This document shows, piece after piece, positions 31,047 to 44,754 of a DNA stretch of 64,000 nt; the first letter of the stretch is position 1; each line of letters opens with the position of its first letter. The stretch comes from Isoetes taiwanensis. Its lineage: Eukaryota; Streptophyta; Lycopodiopsida; Isoetales; Isoetaceae. Location: NCBI GenBank assembly GCA_021234155.1, contig JAJEKV010000057.1, positions 5,673,821-5,737,820 of the forward strand. Direction: 5' to 3'. The position numbers and the translations under genes are program-made. The notes below the pieces were generated by a model. That model was not told the DNA's origin and did not search any database. It saw only the letters and a list, made by a program, of their open reading frames with translations.

Positions 31047-34000
31047 TTTATTTCCATAAAGGTAGGAAGACATTTGACGGGCCATATGTGAGCAACGGCT
31101 ATGGCGGGCAAAATATTGCAACACCAATGCAAGTGTTTTAATACATCAGTGGCCTGATGCATTGAAAACCTCAAGAGTTTGCGTGACACATTTCTTATAT
31201 GACCTATGATAACTAGCGGAGGTCATCTTCTAAATCTATACAAGGAACCATTTTCGATGACATTTTGGGTCATACAAGCCTGAGGATTATTATATCAGCA
31301 TGCATGTTGTTCATTCTGCTATAATATTGTTGTGTCTAAAGCCTGGAGCTATTTTGTTGAGGAGCTTTTCAAAAATTAGCATCCAATATATGAGCCTACC
31401 TTCGGGATGAATTGTCTCACGTGATAGTCATGAGACATTGTGGGCAGTTTGATTCAATGACTCGCCTGTGTATTCATTTTTACCCAGCTAAGATGTTAGC
31501 TGTCGGAGAAATAAAAATATCAGGGGGGCACCCAACAAAGTTCAAAATTAGGCCTTGGTGATATGCACATGTGGAGATGCACACTTAGAGTTCTATCAGG
31601 AACTACACCAATGAACCAAGACAAAATTTTGTGTCTTGCATTTATGTACCTATTTTTTATTGATGTAAATTACTTCTAAGGGTGACATTTTGAGCATAAA
31701 TTTTGGATCTGTCTTTCCAAATTTTCGTCTTTAGAGATAGATTTAACTGCCTCACCACATTGATGATGCTGCCATTAGACAATTTTAATAACAACTAGTC
31801 AAAAGCACGTTTGATTACTTTTTACAGAAATTACTTGTTTTGATAATGTTCTTTTGTCATTTGTAATACGAAGTTTGATAATGTTCTTTTGTCTCTAGAA
31901 TTTGTAATACGAAGTTTCCTATATCAATGTCATCAAAAGCGGTGCTAATTTCTAGTTACAAAATAAAAAATGTAGTTTCCCTCTTCCAAATATAAATCAC
32001 ATGTTCACAATTACAGGGTTTGCTAATCCTGCCATGTTTGCTAGTCATTCAAACCTTGCTAAACAAGGTCAATTATTTGGAATGCTAGTTCAAGACGTTC
32101 AAACCTTGCTAAACAACAACAGTTATTTGGAATGCTAGTTCAGGAAATAGTTATTTGGGATGCTAGTTCAGGAAAGGGGATGTAGAAAGGATAGAGGTGA
32201 AAAGGGCAATGATTGAATGGAAAATAAGAGAGGTACTTAGTATCAGACCTAGGATAAAGGGTTGCCACTTTACTAATTAATTATCAATGTTCCAAATTCT
32301 TGACTATTCAACGGCTATTCTTTGAGGTGGTCTTTTCCTGGGGTTGTATGAATCTGATGTGGCAACAAGTTTTTTTTTCATGGGCAGTTTCTTCTTTATA
32401 GATTTTCTTGTACCAAATCTTGAAATCTTTGATGTAGAGAGTAATCTGTTGTCGTATCAACTTGCATGGATGGAGAAACCTGGTGTTTGCATGTAGATAT
32501 CTCAACCTGGCTGAGATGCGTACATGACTAGTACTTGAATGCTAACACCACTCACTAGGCTAGAAATCTGAAGTGTCACATTCTGCCCTGTAATACACTA
32601 ATAGTTGGCAAAAGATGCTAAGTGAAAGTCTGCAAGATAATTGTATCTCATAGAGCAATAAATGGCTATAAGATCTGAAGCGAAAAAAAGAACCTCATAG
32701 CAAATTGCAAGGGTCTCAGGTGGCTGTATGGCTGAGAAAAGCAAATAAACAACAAGACCTTATTTGGCTAAAAAAAAGTTATTAGAATCTCTAGCAATGG
32801 ATACTTTGGCTTTCCGTCATCAATAACCTCTAGGAGAAATATGCGGCACTCTTCCTCTTCCTGCTTGTCCTATCTTTGCAAAAAATGAAAGAAAAAGCTT
32901 CAATTAGTTTCAACGATCTTCAGCAAAGGGCATTCACAAGCTCTATAACATAAACTCTCAAATGCAACTATCAATGCAACAACGACAATTACAATTGCAG
33001 CTGCAATAATATAACTGCAATAATATAGCTGCAATCTAACATTTTCAACAATTGGAACTGCGACTCCAACTGCGACTTCACCAACAAAAACTACATCCTA
33101 ATGCGAGCAGTGACACAAATATAAATTATAAACTAAGAACAAATCTGCAGCAATAGCACAAATATAAATATGAAGTTTGTTGGGTCTCCTATGTAAATGG
33201 GTGACTATGGCAAAACCAACATTGGCTTAACTCATTGCTATGATCTCTTTGCTATAAAGAAATCCATTTTGAATTGTGTTAAATGCAATTAATTCCATAT
33301 CATGACTTACAATCTACTCCTATTAGTAATGTATAAACAGTACCTTACCTGAGGGGAATGAATTGCCCATGCCCTTATATGTGATGCAGATTTCTCAAGG
33401 TGTAAGAACCATTTGATGTTTCAGGAGGACTTCTCTCCAGCCCTTCACTATCATTCTTCTTCTGCAAGAGGAAGTGATGAGTTCAGAAACTGCATACCAT
33501 GAAGCATCTTAGGACATTAGATCTACTAGTCGAAAGGAGTAAAGGCAGAGTGATCCTACAAAATGCAATAGAGGAATTCAATATTCATACCTACACGATT
33601 TGTATATGGGCATGTTATCTCCCACGATCTATGGATTGACTGGAGTGACTGACTCTCACTTTCAAGTAATTTCGATATAAATAGTGCAGTACAAATCAAA
33701 TACCCATACATTCACGGTTTTGGCTTTTGAAGAAATATCCTTCCATGGACAAAGACTCCTCAAGCAACGCCATGTGTCTTATCTAGAAGAATTCTGTGGT
33801 TTATAGTTTTTGTAGATTGGGGAAAGAAATGCATCCCTGAAATATGAAGCTTGTGTACCCCGTAGACACCAAATTGTTGTTTGATCTGTTGCCATCCTCT
33901 ACATCAGCTGGATATTTTACACATTGGGGGAATTATAATCAATGAACGCATGGCACAAAGAAGGCCATCAAGCTAATAATAATTAGGCTTACATTCTCAA

Positions 34001-37000
34001 ACTGCACTCAATGAGCAATGGTGACTCACTTGAATTTGAATGTGTAGATGGTAGAAGAGCAACATTCTAATGATCACGGAATTGCATGATGCAAGAGGGA
34101 AAAAAACACTCAAAGCATGGCAAACAAAAATGAAATCTGTAGAACACGCTGGAATAGAAGCAGAGATTGCTAATAAGCAAGACTAGAAGAGGGGCATATC
34201 TCTTAAGCTAAGCAACATTGTTTGCAAAATAAAATAGACAGGCTAGCTTTTCTATAACATCTCTTATAAGATCTATATCACTTTGTTAGCATTTGTAAGC
34301 AATCAGCTTCACTTTGAAGTTATGAACATATGTTTAAACATGCAGCAGGAAATGTATTTCGCTCCATTTTTACACTTACCTTAGTTATTTCAAAAAGGTG
34401 CGCCTAGCATCATTTGTGGGCCCTTTAACAAGCCTTTCAATAAATTGTCTTGGATGAAAATGGAGCTTGTTTGAGAGAGTAGCCTGCATCATTCTAAAAT
34501 GTGGGCAAAAGAGGTTATAATACGCCTAACTTTCGGGGACCTCCATAGCAAGCTCGATAACACAGTGCAACATTTCTCAAGTCAAATGCTTCCAATAGCA
34601 AACTTCACACCATGCATGCATAAAGATCTTCGTGTCACACATGTGCCCTACCTATAAAAGGTTTCCTATAACCGTAGCTAAACCTAGAGTAAATTTTAAT
34701 CCTAGGACGAGATGCAACAACTCAATTTACAATCCCACATTTGCATCATAGGCAAACGTGCTCTCGTGCCAAGTAGCCTGGAATCATTTTCATAGTGGAA
34801 TTGTGCCTTTGTGTGACCTAATGGAGTCATAACGATCCCACATTTGCATCACAGTGCAAACAGGGCTTTGGCAAAGTAGCTAAAATCATTTTCATAGTAG
34901 GATTGAGCCTTTCTCGCAAATAATGGAGTCATATATGTGGCATGTAGCTCACGAATGCAAAAAGCAAATGATATTCCAGTACCTGCATGGAAGAATGCTT
35001 GCACGGATTGTATGTGCACAGAGCTCCACATGTTAAATTAAACCTAACAAGTTTGCTTTATAAATAATACATATCTTAGTAAGATGCCTAAATTATCATA
35101 CTTCCAACTAGCCAGTAACATTACTTACTACAATCAGTAGCTGATTAAGGGTCTTATGGGGGTATTCTTGGAATGCATGCTCTGCTCCTCCCTAATGTCC
35201 ACAAAGAAATCAAGTACAAAATCGGTGTATGTCAGCCTGGCATTATTAGTAGCTACATATAACACTTCAAACACAGTGTAAGATCTCATTTATCACATTC
35301 AAAAACTCCTTGCAAATACTTGGATAGTGCATAACAAACTCCGCTAGAAAAATAGGCACTCCCTATGCACTAAGCTAGTGACATATTTTTGAATCAGCAC
35401 AAAGGCATGGGTTAATCCGTACCTTTTGAGGTGCTAATGGTATATAATATGGACAGGGTAAATGCCTCTTACTTCATTCCAGACCTAGATATGTCACATT
35501 GGAAATAAAAAACACTTTTGAACCTTGTTGAAGATAAAACACGAGCTGATAGTAGTCAAATGAGGCTAGAGCCAATCTATGAAGCGAAGGCATCAGGTCA
35601 ACCTTTAAAGTTGTGAAATCCATTTTTAGCACCTTAACGCCTCCTTTAATTAAACAGCTTGTAGCCACCATGTGCCTCATTCTTCCTCTCAGACCGCGAG
35701 CAAGAAATGATCTATATCATAATCCACCATTTCGAATTTTCTAATGCAGATCCTTAATGAAAGCACAAAAAAATATGTAGAATTAAAGTGTTCTTCCAGT
35801 AAGCAAAGGGTCATCAAGCATTCCCCCAATCCAGAGCAAAAGAACTGGCCGTCTTTCCCCTTTGTAATACAAAATTATGAAGGCGAAAGCCAGGGCAAAA
35901 CGTAAAAGCAAAGGTGCCTTATAGTACGTCATTGTTCCAGCATGCAGAAGATAGGGTGAAGCTTATGTGAATCCCTCTTCTTATACATTCTATTCTATTC
36001 TTAAAATCTGATTTTGCTGCAGCATGCAAAATCTCCCATGGTTAAGGAAAAAACTTGTGCAAAATTAGCAGAATATATCAGGCCATATTAAGAGATGGCT
36101 GCATAGAAAATATCATGCCATATCTACTCTTGATGTAACAAAAGCTAGTATCCACATGTTAATTTCAGGCTCAAATTTCAAGTCCAAATGTTGTACTGCC
36201 CCAAGACTTATATTTTTAAGGATAAATGTGGTTGTCTAAAATGGACTGCCAGCACATACAAAGAGCCGTAATCAAGTAGACATTTATTAAAATTATCAAC
36301 ATTGAAACATCACGTAACATTTCATTATTAAATGGGTTCTGCATATGAAACTTATCCATTATTGGAGCACTTCACCAATCATTCCCTTCCTTTGCTACAT
36401 GATTGAAAGGAAATTGTTGTGCGATATAGATCCCTAATGCTATTAGACTTTACAGCTACATTATGGATGTCAATGCGATTGCAATAGACAGCTCTGAATG
36501 AGATAATTTATCTAAACAAAAGAAATTCTAGAAACTTATTTAAAAGAAAAGAGTGGATAGCTTACAATCCCAAGTGTATCTCAGTGCATAGACATCTACA
36601 AGGTCAATGCTCCATAAGTGGCCATATAATACTTCTCAAAATAGAAGATAATGTTCCACGAATTTTTGACTGCTTGAACACTCTATTCACTTATGTAATC
36701 GAGAAAGGTATACCATTTTACCTCGAAGTAAGTAAGTAACATGTGCATACTTAAGTTCACTCAATGGTATTAAGAAACAGCATCTAATCTATAGTAGCAT
36801 CTTTGTCCTTAATTTAGATGGCAATAGCAATTCCAATCACACTCAGGCACAAGCAAACTCAGCCCCTGCTCTTGAAGAATGATCATAGTAACTATCTTTC
36901 CATCTCACATAAAGCTCCCAAGATGCTACATCTGCAATAGGAAAATGCCACAATACTTGGTCTGGCATATTGTATTTACCAAACTGTTATAGCATATAGA

Positions 37001-38320
37001 TTGCAAGCCATCTTCTATATGTCTCTGTAGCTTCATCTCATACACATTGTGGTACAGAAGCTTAAGCCCAACACATACTTGAATGCAACCACTGTGATCA
37101 GATCCACATAAGATACTTCTAGCAAATGGATTTGATATCATAAACCAGGACATGAAGCATACACTTTTCTAGTATCCTGGTTACAGAGCTTGGCCGTTTT
37201 TCCTAAAGGAAATTCAAGCCAGATGCAAAACAGAGCATATATCTGGAAAGCTTTCTTAATCTACTTGTGGCTTGTGCTTGAGCAATTGCACATAGACCAC
37301 GATTGTTGCCGGGGCTTGGCCATAGGCTCCCTAAATCGCAATCTCTGATAGCCTCATTCCAAAAGACAATATCTTGCTAGAGTATTTTTGGAAAGAGTCC
37401 CATTGTCTCCAACATTTGTACAGATCATGGAACTTGCAGGACAGTGCAGGAAAACAAATGCAAAGGACAAGAAATAGAATGGAAATGAAAGCTCCTATTG
37501 TCACCACTTCCTATAGCATCAATAAACGTTGATTGTGGAGTCTCAAAATTATACAATTATGGCCTTTGAGCAGGCAACGCTCTTGTCCTAATGGGCCGAT
37601 CATTCCCTTATCTGATTGTTGTAGACGAAGCGTTGTTGAAACTTCAGCTGTTTAGTATATGAAATTGTCTTGCTCTCAAACACAACCGTCATACAGATAT
37701 GCCAAACTTCTATTAGAAAAAAAAATCCAAATAATAAAGCTTCTATTCGAGGCTGAAGATCAACAGCTTGACGGTGCCTAGACTTGTTGGATTGGCAGAG
37801 AAGTTGTTGTTAATAGACTCATGGCATATATTCAGTTTCTTGTTTTAACTAATCCAGCTTGAATCGCCAATGGATCAATCTTGCCTCCTGATTTTTCAGA
37901 GGTCTAGTTCAAGCAATAGATCAAAGCCTAGAATGCATCATTTGGCTATGCTTAGAACAAATCTAAAAGCAACGGACCCAAAAAAAAAGGGCAGAAAAGG
38001 AATAACCATGCTTGCTTGCACAATGCAACCATCCGACAAACAGGCAATTTCACCATTTGCCGAGCTCTATCCTGCTAGATGATGCCATAACCTAACACCA
38101 ATTCGATTCTTACATGCCAAGAGGACTCCTACATACCTGGTCCGTAACAGTTGTATGCAAGTAGAGAGCTCTCTCTATCTATATCGATCAGCAGCAAAGG
38201 AGCTCCTCCAGTGCAATGCAAGCTGCATAGATTGCATTGCAAGCAAGCAAACTGATCAGTTTTGATCAGTTTTGTATTGATGTTAGGATGACGATCATAA
38301 GTTTAAGATAAGATACCTGT
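31047..38320. other. Long non-coding region
   Basis: About 7.3 kb without a recognisable protein or RNA gene; frames are under 76 codons. Two small imperfect tandem duplications are visible: TTTGATAATGTTCTTTTGTC with GTAATACGAAGTTT at 31843-31915, and TTCAAACCTTGCTAAACAA with TATTTGGAATGCTAGTTCA at 32046-32170. Exons of a gene with long introns could be hidden here. Confidence 0.5.
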
Positions 38321-38452
38321 TAAGAATACTAAAAGTAGAGGCACTCCTCCAGTGCAAGCGACCTCTCCTGTGTAGATTCAAACTGCTAAGAATACTAAAA
38401 GTAGAGGCACTCCTCCAGTGCAAGCGACCTCTCCTGTGTAGATTCAAACTAC
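38321..38452 (+). repeat. Two perfect 66-bp tandem copies
   Basis: The unit begins TAAGAATACTAAAAGTAGAG and ends AGATTCAAACTGC (second copy ends with ACT-AC). Part of the unit (CGACCTCTC-TGTGTAGATTC) recurs once more at 38459-38478. Confidence 0.9.
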
Positions 38453-38843
38453 CTCGAACGACCTCTCTGTGTAGATTCTGGCAGAGCCAGCCGGTAGGCC
38501 TAGCCTAGAGGGAAAAAAACGCAGCGAAAATAGAGATAAAATAGAGATGGAAACACTTCGGCAAAACGAGCTAATTCGAATTCTTGTTTCTCTCTAATGC
38601 GAGAATAACTTCCAACGCTCTGAACAAGCTGGAATTTCCCTGTATTTTCTTCACCGTAGATCAAATCTAACGACTCTAAGACTATCCGTCTGCACAATAA
38701 TCCCAGGTGGCTGCAACGTGGATAGCTTCAAATTGCTTTAAAGTCTCAACTCGTGTTTGTGCAAACGTGCGAAAAATAATTACAAAAGCAAATAATATCT
38801 ATTCTTGCCAATATCAATATGTATTGTTGTCGAAGTTGCACAT

Positions 38844-38924
38844 ATGAAAGTTAAAAGCCGAGTAAAAACACATGCCCGGGCTAATTGTCTTGGCATGTGT
38901 TTTTACTCGGCTTTTAACTTTCAT
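38844..38924. repeat. Perfect 33-bp inverted repeat with 15-base loop
   Basis: The left arm 38844-38876 begins ATGAAAGTTAAAAGCCGAG and ends CACATGCC. The right arm 38892-38924 is its exact complement. A second, partly overlapping imperfect pair (GGGCTAAT-...-GGCATG at 38878-38897 and CATGCCAAGGCATTAGCCC at 38922-38940) extends the fold. It lies about 200 bp upstream of the S1 gene start. It could be a MITE remnant, a small-RNA precursor or a foldback. Confidence 0.9.
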
Positions 38925-39122
38925 GCCAAGGCATTAGCCCCACAACGGCCGGGCACCCGTTTACTAGTTCCTACTTACAATACTTACAATCTTTAAATGG
39001 CGAAAAACACCAAAACCACCAAAAAGGGCGAAAATGAACCCTTAAACCCTATGGAAGTCTGCTAGTGCAAAATTTGTGCGATAGCTTCAATTCTCATTCT
39101 GACGGCAGTGCTGGTTGCGGGG

Positions 39123-42100
39123 ATGCTTGGGCATTCACTATATAGTGGTTTTACCTGCATTAGTTCGCAGCAGGCTTGCCAGGTACTGTCGTTTTATCCT
39201 TTAATTCATTCTACGCATCTCTTCAGTAACAATGCAGCTATCCAGGTTGAGGCTTCTGCTAGATTAGGATCCGGATTATTAAATTTGGCATGCATCAATC
39301 GAACTAGTCGAAAAATATTTACAGATTGTTGGAGCATTGTACCTCTAGCCTCAGATAGCATGGTAGAAGCCTCAGGCTCTTCTGGCAGTCCTTTAATTAA
39401 TTCAGATGAAAATTTTGGATGGTCAAGTGTCAGGGAAAATAATGTGGACAATTCTCAGGGTCTACAGCTTTCGTTATCAAGTTCATTACGGGGTCAAGAA
39501 GATGAATTTACAGTGGCACGTATAGAACAAACTGCAGCTGAGCCAACGTTTCTGGAAGAGAATTTTGGGCAGACCGATGTTTCAGATATAAGCATGGATG
39601 GTCCCAGTGGTGGAGGTAACATTGCACTGCAACAATTACGCTTAAATAGACCTTGTATGGAGGAAATAGGAATTAAAGAACCTAATAAAGCAGCCACTGG
39701 TTCTCTTATATCGTTACTAAAAGGTAATATAGAGGGTGCTGGCAGAGGCAGAAATAACAGCACACAGTGGAAAAACTTCACAGATGATAAAGATGGCTTT
39801 GAGGAGACAGAACTTGAATACTATATGCCAAAGGTAGGGGATCGTGTGATGGGCATTGTTGTATCTGGAACTGAAAACAAGCTTGACATTGAAATAGGGG
39901 CTCACAGGCTAGGTTTAATGATCCAGAAAGAAGCAATGCCACTCGATAAATCTGCCCCAGAAACACTTAAATGGGAATCCCCAGGGAATGTTTTTGCTGC
40001 CTCTAATATTCCAAATACTGGTCAAGCGAGACTAGTTGGAAGCCGTAATGCTGCATCCATGGAACATCAACCTGGACAATTTTTGAATGTCGGGACTGTT
40101 CTTTATGGACAGGTTATTGGCATAACCGACAGTGGTAGGGCGGTTCTGTCTGCACGGGAAGTTGCACGGCAGATTGCATGGCAGCGCATAAAACAGGTAA
40201 ATATTGAATATCTTTGTTTCAGGTAACACATTCTGGGCCAAACTATCTCGTCTGCATGCAGATCCGGGATATGGAAGAGATTATTGAAGTCGTCATTGAA
40301 AGCTGCAACCAAGGAGGCTTAATATGCACATTTGAGGTCTTATTGAAATTCTATATGTTATTATCGCGTTTTCTTGAATCATTAATAACCAATTTTGTTC
40401 CAAGAAAGTGGAAGTAAATTGGGAGAGCTATTAAATGGATCTTCATATCTAGTTCAAATGCTGCTGATTGTTAATATATTTGCTTTGTTTAAAACTAGTG
40501 CGTGTTTGCAGGGAATTCGAGCATTTCTACCTTTGAAATTTATACAGAACTCATTCAGCCCAAATTTCTCCTTGAAGGATTACGTAAGTCTTTTGGTTTT
40601 GATTACTTAAGCTTTTATAATGTACAGTTTAAATGATTACATGGGTTTTTATAGCGTCCTTGCTACATGATGAAAAGTGGATTCTGTTAGTTTTGGTATT
40701 ATAAAATGATAGTTGCAGGGGGGATTGTTTTTTCTTTGTGGCTGTGGGCAGGGCTCAAGGAAAACTTGCATGCAGGAGGTGTGCACTTGTCACCTCTTGT
40801 TGCTTTCATTTGAGCTTGAACGTATTCAAGTCTACAACATGTCGAGTTCTTTATGACTGCTTGGACTCACTGGTAGTGAAGAGCAGCCTAAGTCTTTCCT
40901 AGGAATTGCATAATCTGGAAATTGTGAGCACCTCCTTACGTTTAAGCTGATGAGATCGCTCTTCATCATGTTGTACGAGCTTATTGATGTGTTTGTTGAA
41001 AGTAAGGGGGCAGTTCATACACGGGGAGTTATAAGGAGATATGTGCTCCTCAAGCTATTTGCACTTTGCGTGCTGAAGTTTCATACCTTGTGTGTCAGTA
41101 TTTGATGTCTGAAAGCAGCAGTCATTAATAAGAATTGAAAGATTTAAACACTTTGCTTTAAGGTACCTTGTCTATATTTATTCCATATGTAGATGATCAG
41201 GTCCACCATATGATATGCCCTCCCATGATAAGATGGCAGAACTTCATGCACTGTGCTAAAGCAATTTTGAAAGATGGTCAAGATCAAAACCTAATCTTTC
41301 CATGCTTAGAAGTCTAATAAAAATACATATGAGATTTTCATGTTTGATGGTATAAGTGTGTAAGTTCGTGAAAATATGTTTATAGTGCTAATAGGAAGTA
41401 CTGAATTTTGACTTTGAAACCACATTTACTACCATTGGGCATACATTACGTTACCAGAATTCTTTGTCTTCGAGGACAAATCAGCAGGATGTGGAAAGGT
41501 GCTCTAATTACATAAATGCACAGAATGTTCATGCAGCCTTGAAGTTCCTGGTGTGGGGCGGGGGATAACCTTTCCCTCTCTCTCCTCCTTATTATGGCAG
41601 AAAATTGAAATCTCTTGGATTATGTCAGAAATTTGCATGGGTACAAAAAGAAATTTCTCCATGCGGAACTGGGTGTAAGCTTTCAACATTATATGAAAGG
41701 GGCACGATCTCAATGGAATGTGCATTATGTCTTTTCTGACAAAGCGAGGCAGGCTGAAGGCTATGGATCAGCTAGCTTTGAATAAAACCTTGGATAATGG
41801 CTGGGACAAAGAGGGATTGAGCTGGATCTGTATATGAGGGCTTACCATGGAGGACCTAATCCTTAATAAAAATAGGATTCAGGATTAGGTCAGACAGAAG
41901 TGGTAGGTACACTAAAAATGTGGAATATAGAGAATTGAGTAAATCCTGCTTTATGCAAAATAAAAAACCTGAAGAAATGCATACCAGAAACAGAGGCATA
42001 GCTTTTTCGACATGGCGGCTTTTAATGTGGGTAGTATCGTGTTAGATTTGTGTAGCTTTAAAGAGATTAAATAGATGATACAAATATATATAATAATAGC

Positions 42101-43401
42101 AGGAAGAGATGGAGAAGATTACAATGGTAGCAACTCTCCATAGGATGCTTATTGGATGTGGAGAAATTTAAATTTGAAAGCTAGTTGTCTTATAGACCTG
42201 ATGGTTTTACAAGATGGAATAATACATTCCCTCTTTTTTGTAGCTTAGTCAACATGTTTCTGACTAGGAAGGAACTTTGGACCATTGGTACACTGTGTCT
42301 CATTAACCTGAACTTGAAAATTACTATTTGTTGTCATAGATGATAATTCCAATGCAAAACAAGGGACTTAGTGTGCCGATTGTTTTTCAAAATTCATGAC
42401 CTTTGGCATTGTGGAGCACCTAAGAGTTTTTCACATGTTATTAAAGGTTTGGTGTTTATATTTTTAGATTGGAAAGCGTATGCGGGTCTTGGTGGTTGAA
42501 CTGAAAGAATCAGAAAATCAGCTGATTATAAGTGAACGAGCCGCATGGGTAGGACTTCCCAATTTGCTACTTACATCTAAGATGAAGTCAATGATTCTGA
42601 TTTTTGCCATCTCATGTCTTAGTTAAGCTTCTGATGATCCGCTCTTTTTTAGCTTTCATGCTATGAGTTCATGGCTGTTAAAGAAAGGAAACAGACATCT
42701 TATTTTTCAGGTTCTTGATGCCGTGAAACCTGGTTCATTAGTTGAAGGAATTGTTACGAAGGTCCTTGACTATGGCATAGTTGTGAAACTGGATGGGACT
42801 GACATAAGGTCTAAATAATTTCTCAAATCAGCTTTAAATTTTGTAACAAATAAGCTTGTTATATTAACTTCGCCCCGTTATTTTGCAGCGGTTTAATTCA
42901 CATATCAAATATCACGAACCAGCATGTTCCTGATATCAGAAAGACATTCACGCAGGGGGAGAAAGTGAAAGCAGTAGTTATACCTTCTCCAAAAATTGGG
43001 AAACTTTCATTGAGGTACATGAGAATCTTTACTGTTGGTTGAATAACTGCGTGTTTTGCTGCAAATTAAGTTTTGCTTTTACAGTACTGCTGCATTAGAA
43101 ACATCCCGAGGGTTAATGCTACAAGACAAAGAGGTAACCAGAGGTCATCTTAGATAGGATAGCTCAGATCTAACTTGGTTAATAAATGTAATTCTATCTG
43201 AAATGTCTGTAGAAAGTGTATTTGGGAGCAAACAAAGTATTGGAAAGGCGAAAGTACAAAAGAGACAAATTTGTACAGAATGTGAAGCAAAATAAACAAC
43301 ATTTCAAAGCACGTGCGGAAGCTGAGGAGAGAGAATTTGCAAATCGCGAATGGTTTGATTTTGGGCTGTCTAGTGAATGTGGTAATGAGCCTATCCAATA
43401 A
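39123..43401 (+). CDS. Plastid-type S1-domain RNA-binding protein (RLSB/PDE338-like)
   Basis: Eight exons join in one frame: 39123-40196, 40262-40336, 40512-40583, 42468-42548, 42711-42808, 42889-43014, 43085-43133 and 43213-43401, giving 587 residues. All junctions are GT-AG. The N-terminus is Ser/Asn-rich with few acidic residues, compatible with a plastid transit peptide. Three S1-type OB folds are seen: from residue about 236 (KVGDRVMGIVVSG), from about 363 (EVVIESCNQGGLICTFEGIR, AFLP, then RVLVVELKESENQLIISERA), and a canonical one from about 440 (PGSLVEGIVTKVLDYGIVVK, GLIHISNI, GEKVKAVVI, KLSLS). AREVARQIAWQRIKQ before the second domain and LMLQDKEKVY after the third recall the plant RLSB/PDE338 protein that binds plastid rbcL RNA. 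S1 identity is firm; the exact orthologue is an inference. The start at 39123 is the first ATG in frame. Intron 3 is long (1.9 kb). Confidence 0.85.
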
Positions 43402-43926
43402 TGGTATATACTGTAATCAAAGCAAATGTACAGTTGGTAATATAATTGTTTGTCTGATGAATTCATAAACTGATCCAAGATTTGTTGTTATAACGTGGAT
43501 TAGGCGTTGTTTCTAAAGGTAGGCATTTACAAGGCACCTACTTAGAACGGAAAATGGGGCCACTCTTATAACTTACTATACATGGCAACGAAGACAAAGG
43601 CAGGACGATAAAATAGTTCTATGTTAGAGTCGGTTTTCATGAGCCTCAAAACGCCTTTGACTTCCAAGCCAGGGCGCAGCTTAACCAGTTCCCATGTCAG
43701 TTCATACCTGCAGCAAGCCGTCCACGACAAGCCTTGCTTCAAGGCTGCTCCGAGGCAATCTGATGGTGCTAGTGACAACTACTAAGGTCAGGAAGTATCG
43801 CACAGAAACTGCACACAAAAATGACCGGACTTGGGTTCACGTGGTCAGGTCAGGTCGGGCCCAAAAAGCCCTCGTAGAAACACACCCTAAGGGTGCATCC
43901 CCATTAGGGCAAAACTGGTTTTTCTT
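43402..43926. other. 3' flank of the S1 gene, non-coding
   Basis: No gene recognised. CCAGTTCCCATGTCA at 43689-43703 matches the repeat unit at 46563, and the match resumes at 43927 (TCAAGAAGATCCATTCC), so about 220 bp are inserted or exchanged between these points. Confidence 0.45.
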
Positions 43927-44754
43927 CCCCTTCCACATCAGCAAATCAAGAAGATCCATTCCTATTGTGACCTGATTCTGCCACCTCCACAAGCATATCA
44001 CTAAGATATATCTCCACGGGACCCTACCAACACCGTACTTCCACTCCACAAGCATATCACTAAGATCTATCTCTACGGGGGACTGTTGTAATCTCTTCCA
44101 CTAAAACTATGATCGTACCATCCTCAAGCATCATGCTACTACAGAGCCGTACTTCTCCATCCACGGTGGGTCTATGTGTATCTGACATCCATGTCTTCCA
44201 TGCCCCCACAAGAACTCGAACTCAAGATCTGCTCTAATACCAAACTCTAATACCAAAAGTATCATTCTTTAACCTACAGGCCTAACCAACTAGTCAAAAC
44301 ATTGGATGTCTATGGGAAATCCATCCCACCCTCTTATGGTGTTGTTAAGAAACACCCCAAAGGCACATCAGTAAGATCTCTCGAATCCATCTCCATGGGT
44401 CCGTTATGATGGATATGTCTCATAATTTATGTATGGATCAAGTAGATGAAAGAAGCTATTCAACGCTTCTTTGCGTACTTGGATAAGCCAGTTTCGTGCA
44501 ATCCAGAAATAAAAGACAACGAAAGATGAAGTGGAAGAGGAAGTGGGAAGGGAAAGCGAATTAAATCTCGAGAGAGGAGAACCTTCTAGAACAACCCCGA
44601 CATGAACATAGTCAAGGATACAATGATACCCGAGAACTTGGAGGATGTAATAGATAATTTTGAGTGTGGTAACTATACTGACACATTGGACAAAAGTTGA
44701 GGAGAGGTCACACCTATGCCAAGATAGTGGATAGTATAAAAAGAGGTATGGCTG

